DNA of 64,000 nucleotides from Phycisphaerales bacterium (lineage in GTDB: Bacteria > Planctomycetota > Phycisphaerae > Phycisphaerales > UBA1924), in the NCBI GenBank assembly GCA_029260295.1, contig JAJDDN010000006.1, forward strand, positions 372,001-436,000. Reading direction: 5' to 3'. Every line of letters begins with the position of its first letter. Position 1 is the stretch's first letter. Positions 17,201-24,132 of the stretch are shown here, one piece after another. A model generated the notes under the pieces. It was not told where the DNA came from, searched no databases, and was given only the letters and a program-made list of their open reading frames with translations. The position numbers were made by a program, and so were the translations under genes.

Positions 17201-18462
17201 CTCAGATTCTTGCGGGCCGCGACGATCAAGGTGTCCCCATCAACAAAGACCGATCCGCGGATAGTCGACCCCTCCAGCGATGGGTCGAGTTCTTCTAGGG
17301 TTGTCGAATGCAATGTCGCGCCATTGTGAAGATCCAATGCGAGCAACCGATTATCCCCGGTCCTCTTTCCTGTCCGTGCCAATCCCGCGGCCACATACAC
17401 CACATCATCAACGACCGTCGCGCTCGACAAATCCTCAATCGTTCGAGCAATCCTCGCCCGCACATCCCTGCTTGTGCGGTCCATTTCTTCGGTCTGTGTA
17501 GATGTCGTGATCACCCGCCACCGGGGACGCAGTGTGAAGCGATCAAAGCACGAAACTGTAATCCCATCATTGGTGATCAAAGAATCCCCAAACACCACCG
17601 GCATCGTCCAAGGCTTAGGCTGGGTCACCGCCCCAGAACGGGGTTGATCACCTACCCCTACCAGTTCATCTGTCGATGGCGGGGGTGAAAGTTTGGTCGA
17701 GGCAATCGGGCGGGGAACGATCCCGCCAAGCCGGAGTGTCGCTGCATCTGGGTCTATCGGCGCAGATCTGAGCGATGTAATCTGCCCCACTGGATCGAGC
17801 GGCCGATCAAACGGCGGCTCATCAAGAACAATAATCCCGCTGATCGCTGACCACTGTTCAAGTACTCCGCGTGACCAATCTCCAGGCTGTGCCCGATGCA
17901 CGATACCGGCAAGCCTGGTTGACCGTCCGCTATTGATCCCGGCATCCGGATGATCAAGCAGCCGCTCAAGGACCCGGAGCCCGCTCGAAAAATGAGCTGA
18001 TTCGATCATGACTTGTGCGTGGTTTAGTGCGCTCTGACATCCTGCAGGTGTCAACCAATATCGACGCCAGGCTTCTTCATACAGTCCATCATCGAGTAAT
18101 CTTTGGGCCTTTGAAGAGTTAATTCTCCGGTACACCTCGAGCAGTTGAGGGTCAGTCAAAATCACCGATTGAACCCTTCGGGCAATCGGAATAGAAACCT
18201 TTCCTTCAAAGGTTTCAGGTATTAACCGATCGCCATGTTCAATAATAAGTTGACTCAGCGACCGCGCTGCTTCGGTGTAACTCCCTTGAGCCGAGAGTAC
18301 CATCGACCGTTCGATAGTTTCAAGAGCCACCGGCGCATCGGCCAGATAGACCGGATTGGTCGGATTCGAGGTTCTGGTTCCTTGGGCGAGGGCTTGGCCT
18401 GTTAGCAGAACCATCACACCTGCGGCCAGAACACGGTTTAGATTTGCGTAGCCATGCTTCAA
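14212..18462 (-). CDS. Very large secreted PQQ-type beta-propeller protein
   Basis: About 1,416 residues, exported (signal peptide VLAAGVMVLLTGQALAQ near the N-terminus). Repeated blade-like segments such as DGVIFWTDMMGLACSVETATGDILWAK and SVLVLVDRIGRGIGIDILTGAVLW, each broken by other text, have the Ala/Gly-x-x-x-TG-x-x-x-W pattern of PQQ-like/BamB propellers; at least two propeller regions flank a helical middle part (about residues 720-940). It may be a cell-surface scaffold or a quinoprotein-like binding protein; no PQQ ligands can be assigned. A TTG at 18462 with GGAG upstream is proposed as the start, because the open frame to 18636 would overlap the divergent gene. It is much longer than BamB (about 390). 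Confidence 0.78.
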   Translation of the reverse strand: MKHGYANLNRVLAAGVMVLLTGQALAQGTRTSNPTNPVYLADAPVALETIERSMVLSAQGSYTEAARSLSQLIIEHGDRLIPETFEGKVSIPIARRVQSVILTDPQLLEVYRRINSSKAQRLLDDGLYEEAWRRYWLTPAGCQSALNHAQVMIESAHFSSGLRVLERLLDHPDAGINSGRSTRLAGIVHRAQPGDWSRGVLEQWSAISGIIVLDEPPFDRPLDPVGQITSLRSAPIDPDAATLRLGGIVPRPIASTKLSPPPSTDELVGVGDQPRSGAVTQPKPWTMPVVFGDSLITNDGITVSCFDRFTLRPRWRVITTSTQTEEMDRTSRDVRARIARTIEDLSSATVVDDVVYVAAGLARTGKRTGDNRLLALDLHNGATLHSTTLEELDPSLEGSTIRGSVFVDGDTLIVAARKNLRRERLVALALVGIDRHTFKHLWTREIGSAGSLPFQQIGQISHSGVADDGVIFWTDMMGLACSVETATGDILWAKAMPTSDIYARYEREPWTVSTPVIHGDHVYILGVDGQRIDRLNKYTGEETGWARSTISGQGLYLIDTPTQIACVNQTGITVHSTEHFGVLRPHLISPTDDGRGSIRGRVIGSGSSLIVPILGGVVVLDTNKVGVREMINLEETGIAVALDGQILITNEDEISSYLSWDIAQQLLNTRIETFGDVHAAITLGDLAFRSDHHGHILPAIDLATDLLRSPMIGINNRDDAGERLFSVILDMVGLPGDLGLPAGGVLDSTIRSELLERSAMVARSTQQTLAQQMTRGAWHKAMGEIPQAVRIYHGILHNESFSSGMWQGGGVAIRAEIEATRQLNEIVSEHGREACALFDDLAIADRDAMAETGSAEQLEQLARNYPWATSTPGVWVTASDQWLNIDNAPAAARAAQSGLDSIARLSVHGTWIDPQVLDRLGSVWVGGLLDSQRPGEAARVAAKLTNEYPSITLTIHGQQIDASTLLSGLSSVNLAPVLGNRFVFDDQPTLLTGSPVKALIRTQYDTMMFFAPQLAQARMVRFVDSVPETLWTRRSPGVEPPVVVVHNEFQTILLWAPSGVDHSGGSLESVDTISGETRWKLEVIGERLVEHSTREPDEMVQIDGQFVSPTEGVVTPNQILSVCDGSVLVLVDRIGRGIGIDILTGAVLWNGDLPINRVHDIDLSSGVLGAVGLWYVDHNAQRGAVLERAPRIVSIDARTGETIQQLHSQTSTPRWVRVAPSGSLFVGTSQRILSVSSRTGTFDWVIRNTSLFNTNAGWVLDESLVMLDEFVGLWLIDLNNGQIQDEAFRMPSRVTERGWVDVRVHNDHFVIGASGGLGIFDNDGRVLGLDSERPRRPYIDKAWSSDRVVFIERAGRSDDGLTHIPVRLYDHRNARLTDSIDLTLPNAIQRQPTNVQTANGVVVIGFGEVSVLLKTE

Positions 18463-18634
18463 AAGATCGATTCTCCAAACTTCTACCAGTTGAACATCCG
18501 AGAACTCTTCGTGTTGCGTTCCATCAAGCCGGAATAAGTGTAGTAAACCCCAGCACCAGATCCAATAACACGGATTTGAACGGTTACCCACGGATACACC
18601 GGATACACAAATCAATCTATCCGATCCAGTCAAC

Positions 18635-19099
18635 ATGGATACAGGCGCTCAATCTGCATGTTCAATCATCAGAGCCATCCCTCTCCCGTTTCTAGATCGC
18701 TCATTTAGGGTGATCGTGCTCATCACCCTGATTGCCGCGATGTCGATGGTGGATCTATACCTGACCATCCTCTATATCACCCATTGGGGTATGAATGAGG
18801 TCAATCCGTTGGCCCGCGCGATGATGGAATACCAATCCCCAGCGATCCTCGGAATCTGGAAAGTCGCCACTGTGACCCTCGGGATCGGGATACTGGCCAT
18901 GATCCGGCGGAAGCGGAGCGCCGAACTCGGGGCCTGGATCGGATGCCTAATCCTCGGGCTCCTCATGACCCACTGGGTTTCTTATATCAACGAACACTCC
19001 AGAATCACCGATGGCCCAATCCATATCGACGCGATGGGGGACCCCAGCTTCGTCTTTATGGAATCCGATCTGCTCGGGCCATCATCCGTCATCCCATAA
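18635..19099 (+). CDS. Small membrane protein, DUF5658-like
   Basis: A 154-residue protein with about three or four membrane helices: VIVLITLIAAMSMVDLYLTI, the segment around WKVATVTLGIGILAMI, and AWIGCLILGLLMTHWVSYI. The pattern D-x-x-x-T then MNEVNPLARAMM matches the DUF5658 family of small inner-membrane proteins of unknown function. The start is uncertain: no ribosome site precedes ATG 18635, and a start a few codons inside is possible. It is followed 31 bp later by a lipoprotein gene on the same strand. Confidence 0.65.
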   Translation: MDTGAQSACSIIRAIPLPFLDRSFRVIVLITLIAAMSMVDLYLTILYITHWGMNEVNPLARAMMEYQSPAILGIWKVATVTLGIGILAMIRRKRSAELGAWIGCLILGLLMTHWVSYINEHSRITDGPIHIDAMGDPSFVFMESDLLGPSSVIP

Positions 19100-19130
19100 A
19101 CAATCCCTCCCGGCGCGCATACGCTCACCC

Positions 19131-19616
19131 ATGCGCATCACGACACAACTTCTATCTGTAATCCTGCTCGGCTCAAGCATCCTCACTTCGATCGGATGCT
19201 CGAGTGTGCGCGAACCACGATTCGAGACCATGGGTGTCCGTCAAGTCGAACGCACCGACTCGCGCACGGTTTACGCGTTCATCGTCAAAGCAACCAATCC
19301 GAACAAAGAATCAATCCCGCTTCGGGAAGTGACCTACACCGTCACACTCGACAAAACCCACAAGTTCTCAGGCGTCCGAAGCCCAGAGACAACTCTCCAC
19401 ACCTATGGCGAGCACATCTTCGAACTCCCGGCGGTCTTCGAGATCGCCCCGGGTGAAATATCGGGAATCGTGGACTACAAACTCAATGGCTCCGTCAAGT
19501 ATCTCCGCCCTGGAAAGCTTTCAGAAACCATGTTTGAGTCCAAGCTCATCGTGCCCAAAGCTGAGTTCTATCTCCGCGGCCAGGTCAATGTAGACGAACC
19601 CAACCAAGAGCAGTAG
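19131..19616 (+). CDS. Lipoprotein with LEA14/WHy-like domain
   Basis: The 161-residue protein begins MRITTQLLSVILLGSSILTS and has a likely lipobox ending in IGC-S near residue 23. The rest fits the WHy fold seen in LEA14-type desiccation proteins: VYAFIVKATNPNKESIPLRE contains the hallmark NPN, followed by alternating strands (YTVTLDKTHKFSGV, then HIFELPAVFEI). Such bacterial proteins are usually periplasmic and of unknown role, possibly stress-protective. It lies directly downstream of the small membrane protein, and a joint transcript is likely. The frame is open further upstream, but the signal sequence fixes the start. Confidence 0.72.
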   Translation: MRITTQLLSVILLGSSILTSIGCSSVREPRFETMGVRQVERTDSRTVYAFIVKATNPNKESIPLREVTYTVTLDKTHKFSGVRSPETTLHTYGEHIFELPAVFEIAPGEISGIVDYKLNGSVKYLRPGKLSETMFESKLIVPKAEFYLRGQVNVDEPNQEQ

Positions 19617-19647
19617 ATCTCAACCAACCACTTTCAACAAGCAGCTC

Positions 19648-20799
19648 TCAACCAACAACAATACAGTCGCGATCCATCTCAGAGATAATCGTTTCAATAT
19701 CAGGCAGAAACTCGTGGAGTCGGTCTTGTAACCGGGGCAGGTACCCGCGTTCGGTATTGGTGTGTCCCGCAAGCAGAATAGAGATCCCAGACTGACGCGC
19801 CGCCACAATCTCGTGATGGGTCATCTCGCCGGTAATCAGAACATCGCACCCTTCGGTCCGAGCAAGATCTACAAACGAAGCACCAGACCCGGGCACCACG
19901 CCGATCGTCCGGAATGGACGGTCGTCTCCGGACAACGCATACCGCATCCGTGAGCGGCCCAGGTGTGATTTGAGCCGATCAATCAGATCACCCATCAACA
20001 CCGGCTGGTCAAGCGTTAACCTCCGCCCGGACCCAATCCGCCGCAGCGGCTCTGGAACCAGATCAACAATGTCGTAGGCTGGCTCTTCGTATGGATGCAA
20101 CTGCTTGAGCGTTTCAATAACCAACGGCAACGCCCGCTTCTCACACACCATCTCAAGCCGAACCTCGTCGACCCGTTCAAGGTTCCCAGGGGTACCAACT
20201 GTTGGGTTGGTGTCATTGCCAGGCAAGAATGTTCCCTGCCCGGGCGTGGTAAACGAACACAGCTTGTAGTTCCCCAACCCACCAGCCCCAGCGGTTCCCA
20301 GCGCATTGCGGACATGATCGATCTGGTCCTGAGGCACAAAGGTAATCACCTTCACCTCCCGGCTCGGGTCCCCACCAATCGCCGGCGCCAGCGCCCGGCA
20401 GTCCCCCGCGATCACCCCGGCCTGAGCCTCGCCACGCGGCGATCCGATCCCCTCGCACAACCACTCGGTCATCCCGCCGGGTGCCGCGTCGAGCGCAGTA
20501 TGGGGCGAATAGATCGCGATCCCCGCCTCGGCGGCCCCGCGGATAATCCGCTCGGTGTGCGTCGAGTCGGTCAGTTTCTTCAAGGGCTCCCACAGCGGAG
20601 GGTGGTACGCGATGACCGCGCCGACCTGTTTTTTCATCGCCTCAGCGAGCACCTCTTCGGTCAGATCAATCGTCAGCAGTACCGGCCCCCCAATTGCCCG
20701 GTCCGCAACACCCAGCTGCAGCCCCACCTTGTCCCAAGATTCGGCAAACTTGAGCGGGGCAATCCGCTCCATGACATCGATCAGATCTTGCACATTCAT
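19648..20799 (-). CDS. Nif3-like dinuclear metal-centre protein (DUF34/YqfO type)
   Basis: A 383-residue member of the widespread Nif3/YbgI family, which forms toroidal hexamers with a two-metal site; the activity is still debated (GTP cyclohydrolase-like and metallochaperone roles have been proposed). Visible metal ligands are AYHPPLW near residue 65, YSPHTALDAAPGGM near 100, and the C-terminal LLAGHTNTERGYL. The length matches the long form with a PII-like insert in the middle (about 145-260, PQDQIDHVRNALGTAGAGGL), as in Bacillus YqfO. The start at 20799 gives MNVQDLIDVMERIAPLKFAE, a normal family N-terminus, and sits 53 bp from the divergent ispE. Confidence 0.92.
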   Translation of the reverse strand: MNVQDLIDVMERIAPLKFAESWDKVGLQLGVADRAIGGPVLLTIDLTEEVLAEAMKKQVGAVIAYHPPLWEPLKKLTDSTHTERIIRGAAEAGIAIYSPHTALDAAPGGMTEWLCEGIGSPRGEAQAGVIAGDCRALAPAIGGDPSREVKVITFVPQDQIDHVRNALGTAGAGGLGNYKLCSFTTPGQGTFLPGNDTNPTVGTPGNLERVDEVRLEMVCEKRALPLVIETLKQLHPYEEPAYDIVDLVPEPLRRIGSGRRLTLDQPVLMGDLIDRLKSHLGRSRMRYALSGDDRPFRTIGVVPGSGASFVDLARTEGCDVLITGEMTHHEIVAARQSGISILLAGHTNTERGYLPRLQDRLHEFLPDIETIISEMDRDCIVVG

Positions 20800-20852
20800 G
20801 GTGAATCTCCTATCCAATCGTAGGGTGCTTGGTTCGGGTCTACCCTTACCCG

Positions 20853-21773
20853 ATGCCCCCAATCGACACCATCCATACCTACGCAAAGATCAACCTGATC
20901 CTCCAGGTCGCCCCGCCGATCACCGATCCCTCAGATCCTAACTGCGGCATGCACCCCATATGCTCCTGGATGCACGCGATCACGCTCTCCGACGAGATCA
21001 CGATCGAGCAAACCCCCGGCAATCAATCCACATTCGACATCCACTGGGAGAAAGATTGGAAGAGCGGCCGCCGACCTGTTGAATGGGACACTGCATCAGA
21101 TCTGATTTTCCGTGCCCACGCCCTGCTCGAATCCGAAACCGGCCGACCGCTCCCGGTCAAAATCACCGCCAGCAAATCCATCCCCGCCGGCGGCGGGCTC
21201 GGCGGCGGGTCTTCCAACGCCGCCGGGGTTCTGATGGGTCTCAACGATCTCTTCGATCTGGGCTACGACGAACTGCAACTCCAATCCATCGCCCTCAAAC
21301 TCGGTTCCGACATCCCGTTCTTCATCGATATCAACTCACACCGTGTTGGGGTCCCTCCGAAGCCGGCGGTTGTGAGCGGCCTCGGTGATCAGATCCAGCG
21401 CACGCCCCGCCTCGGTGGTTCACTGTATATCTTCTGTCCAAAGTTCGGCTGCCCCACCGGCGAAGTGTATAAAAAATTCGATGCTATAGGATCAAAACAG
21501 GCTCTAGATCCCGAGCAGGTGCTCAGGGCTGCGACTTCGATGAAAATCGACCCATCCGATCTCCTCAACGATCTCACCGAGCCCGCGATGAATGTCCGGC
21601 CCGAACTCAGGACAATCTTTGGCCGGTTCAAAGATGTCCAGGTCGAAGCCCGGCTCTCAGGGTCGGGGTCGTCAATATTTGTATTTGGGAATCAATTCCC
21701 TTCTAAGGCAAGTGATTGGGTGACCATTATGCATGCCAGCGATATGGTGTTCGAATTCGCATCGCTCAGTTAA
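20853..21773 (+). CDS. ispE: 4-diphosphocytidyl-2-C-methyl-D-erythritol kinase
   Basis: The GHMP kinase of the MEP isoprenoid pathway, phosphorylating CDP-ME at the 2-hydroxyl. The 306-residue protein shows the substrate motif HTYAKINLILQV near the start, the ATP-binding loop PAGGGLGGGSSNAAGVL around residues 110-126, and a C-terminal RLSGSGSSIFVFG. The ATG at 20853 is chosen; an upstream TTG at 20829 adds eight atypical residues. The gene ends just before a terminator shared with the convergent flgM. Confidence 0.94.
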   Translation: MPPIDTIHTYAKINLILQVAPPITDPSDPNCGMHPICSWMHAITLSDEITIEQTPGNQSTFDIHWEKDWKSGRRPVEWDTASDLIFRAHALLESETGRPLPVKITASKSIPAGGGLGGGSSNAAGVLMGLNDLFDLGYDELQLQSIALKLGSDIPFFIDINSHRVGVPPKPAVVSGLGDQIQRTPRLGGSLYIFCPKFGCPTGEVYKKFDAIGSKQALDPEQVLRAATSMKIDPSDLLNDLTEPAMNVRPELRTIFGRFKDVQVEARLSGSGSSIFVFGNQFPSKASDWVTIMHASDMVFEFASLS

Positions 21774-21804
21774 ATAAAAAACGCGAACCATCCGGTCCGC
21801 GTTT
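21774..21804 (-). terminator. Terminator between ispE and flgM
   Basis: An 11-bp stem, AAACGCGAACC (21779-21789) with GGTCCGCGTTT (21794-21804), has one G-T wobble on the minus strand and a 4-base loop. On the minus strand it is followed by a run of T residues, so it best serves the gene ending at 21827, but it probably also stops ispE transcripts. Confidence 0.8.
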
Positions 21805-21826
21805 CTGATTCTTTATGATCGAAGGA

Positions 21827-22138
21827 CTAGAGCGTAAACTCTAGGTCTTCCTTGATCCCGTCGATCGCGGCTTCGAACCGCTCGGGTGTATCGTACTTGC
21901 CCGCATCGATGTCTTCGCGAACGCGTGCGATCAATTCTGCTCGTTCCGGTGTTCCTGCCTTGAGCACTGAAAGATGCCGAGCGACTTGTGATAACTCGAC
22001 CTGATCTTTGGATCGTGTGGGTCTGGTACGCGTATCGTTGATTGCCGCGTCTGGACGCGACACTTGTTCAGAACGAACACCCTGAACTCTCCCGACACCC
22101 GCCGAAGCGTTGGTGTTGGTTGGTGAAATATAACTCAT
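21827..22138 (-). CDS. flgM: FlgM-like anti-sigma-28 factor
   Basis: A 103-residue protein. The N-terminal half is disordered (Ser/Thr/Asn/Arg-rich), and the C-terminal half matches the FlgM sigma-28-binding region: SKDQVELSQVARHLSVL, then RAELIARVREDIDAGKYDT and a final helix. FlgM holds the flagellar sigma factor inactive until the hook is complete and it is exported. AAGGAG precedes the ATG by 9 bases. No other flagellar structural gene is in the window, but a Maf-type flagellin glycosylation module begins 2 kb away. Confidence 0.85.
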   Translation of the reverse strand: MSYISPTNTNASAGVGRVQGVRSEQVSRPDAAINDTRTRPTRSKDQVELSQVARHLSVLKAGTPERAELIARVREDIDAGKYDTPERFEAAIDGIKEDLEFTL

Positions 22139-22360
22139 GAGAACGACTCCTTACTATTGCCTGCCTGTTGTGTCTTGCAATGCCCACCACTCGGACACCA
22201 CTACATATAGTTGTTCGAAGGAAAGTTCCACCATCCTTCAGAGTGTGTATCGTCAGGCACTTGAACCGAAGAACACAAATGGACAATAATTGCAATTTTC
22301 ATCTAATGCCAAGCCTTACAACGGCTTACACAGTATAACACAACAAGGGACCAGCGAAAA

Positions 22361-23305
22361 ATGTTCACTCAAAAACAACCAAACTCACAAATTGCCCATC
22401 ACAAGCCGGTTTTCTGTTTGTTCGGTTGCCGCGCAATCTTTGCGCCCCCCCTCATCAAGGCGGTTATTACGGCTGTGTTTACCTTCTCATTGGTCGGGTG
22501 TGGGTCGGGTCAGTCGAATGACAAGCGGGATGTGAGCCCCTACGCCGAGCAAGGCCCCGGGGTCTTTGATCAAGACACACCACTCAATATCCCCCAAGCT
22601 TCCTCTGAGTCCGGCGAGACCTATCAATGGTCAATTATCCTCGTCACCGTCCCAAATCAGCAGCTTGCCGGGCAAATACTCTCAAATATTCGAGCCAATC
22701 ATGGGCTGATCAATGCCTATATCACCAAGAGGGCAGAAAGAATTACCATCGCCTACGGGAGCTACGATGGTCCGAACGATCAACAGGCCGTGCTCGATCT
22801 GGATCGGATCCGTGAAATCCGATCCGACGGATCTCGCCCATTTGCCAGCGCGTTCCTTGCACCACCTTCTGGAGAGTCGCTCCAAGGTATCAACAAAGAA
22901 TATGATCTCAGGACCGTCAAAGAGCGATACGGACGAGGCGCGCTCTATACCCTTCAGCTTGGTGTCTATGGAACAGATGACAACTCGATCCCAACCCCTA
23001 GTGAAATCAAGGAGTTCCGTGAGGCAGCAGAACAAGCGGTCTTGGGGTTGCGGGTCGAAGGAGAACGGGCGTTCTATTATCACGGCCCGTTCCAAAGTAT
23101 GGTCACCGCGGGAGTCTTTGGCACCGGGGATTTTGATGCTTCGACCATGCCCGCGACCGAATCCGGACGCCTCAAAGAACTCCGTGACCGCTTTCCACAC
23201 AACTACCTCAACGGCATGGGAATCAGAGAGACAATCACCACCGACACGGGTCGGCGTGTCACCAGGCTCCAGCCTTCAAGTCTCGTCGAGATCCCCAAAA
23301 AATAA
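22361..23305 (+). CDS. Lipoprotein with two SPOR-like repeats, unknown function
   Basis: A 314-residue protein with a long N-terminus (hydrophobic segment at about residues 28-46) ending in the lipobox-like LVGC-G. Two related beta-alpha-beta segments follow, each ending in a GxFGTG/GSYDG-like turn: YQWSIILVTVPNQQLAGQIL to ITIAYGSYDG (about residues 88-130), and ALYTLQLGVYGTD to MVTAGVFGTG (about 195-255). These resemble SPOR modules, which bind denuded peptidoglycan, but the match is by fold pattern only. The signal sequence begins unusually far in, so a start inside the frame is possible. Confidence 0.6.
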   Translation: MFTQKQPNSQIAHHKPVFCLFGCRAIFAPPLIKAVITAVFTFSLVGCGSGQSNDKRDVSPYAEQGPGVFDQDTPLNIPQASSESGETYQWSIILVTVPNQQLAGQILSNIRANHGLINAYITKRAERITIAYGSYDGPNDQQAVLDLDRIREIRSDGSRPFASAFLAPPSGESLQGINKEYDLRTVKERYGRGALYTLQLGVYGTDDNSIPTPSEIKEFREAAEQAVLGLRVEGERAFYYHGPFQSMVTAGVFGTGDFDASTMPATESGRLKELRDRFPHNYLNGMGIRETITTDTGRRVTRLQPSSLVEIPKK

Positions 23306-23325
23306 CACAACCCTTTGTATAATAT

Positions 23326-23952
23326 CTAGTTATCGCCAGATTCGCCGATGCCTTGGATCCAGATCGGCTCGATATAGATCGCGACCCAATCGTCGCTTGA
23401 TTCATTGGCCCGTTCCCAGTGGACCATCCACCAGCTCGATGTAGTAGGCAGGTGGGAACTCTGAGCCCGCACCTTGATCATCGTCCGCCCAACACGAGGG
23501 CCGGGCAAGTCGGCACGAATTTCTGGGATGGTGAACCCTTCCACCAGTCCAGGCACACGCGATGAAGCCAGCGTGATAACCCGGTTCTGGCCCTCAGCAT
23601 TCGCAAATCGGGATTGGACCTGTACATCGGCCCCCATCAACAGTTGCATCGCTTGCTGATCGCCTACAGCGACGGCCTCAACAAGCTCTGTTGCCCGCGA
23701 TGAGATTACTTCGCGGTCTGTTTGAACTAAATGACTCGTCAGATACAGGCCGCCAGAAATCAAGGCCGCCAAACCCAAAGCCAATAACCCTTGTTTGGCT
23801 TTGCCTCGTGTATGCAGCGCGAGCAGCAATAGCACCCCCACCAGCCCAGCACCGATCATCGCCAGTATTGGCTCCTCAAAGATCGCATGGCTCAACGGGC
23901 TTGCCGGTTCGATCTGTGGCAGGTTCTTGGGTTCAAAGAGTGGTGATTGCAT
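23326..23952 (-). CDS. Membrane protein with two helices, unknown function
   Basis: I do not recognise a named family. The 208-residue protein has two membrane helices, ILAMIGAGLVGVLLLLALHT (about residues 26-45) and LLALGLAALISGGLYLTSHL (about 52-71). The extracytoplasmic domain after them, with AVAVGDQQAMQLLMGADVQ and the Trp-rich WWMVHWERA, is NTF2-like in pattern. The ATG at 23952 removes an improbable 46-residue extension. It converges on the lipoprotein gene 20 bp away and diverges from the Maf fusion gene. Confidence 0.7.
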   Translation of the reverse strand: MQSPLFEPKNLPQIEPASPLSHAIFEEPILAMIGAGLVGVLLLLALHTRGKAKQGLLALGLAALISGGLYLTSHLVQTDREVISSRATELVEAVAVGDQQAMQLLMGADVQVQSRFANAEGQNRVITLASSRVPGLVEGFTIPEIRADLPGPRVGRTMIKVRAQSSHLPTTSSWWMVHWERANESSDDWVAIYIEPIWIQGIGESGDN

Positions 23953-24132
23953 GGTGTCCCTCGTGTATGGAATGAAAGAGCAGATATACCACGCGATCCG
24001 GATGGGGTCGTGGATTGGATTCATACATCCGCTGGCCGGAGTCAATTGGTTGATATTCTGGGGCAATTCGGGCTGTTGACCCGATACCAATCAAATGTAT
24101 ATATACAGAGAGAACTCCACCGGAGCGGTTCT

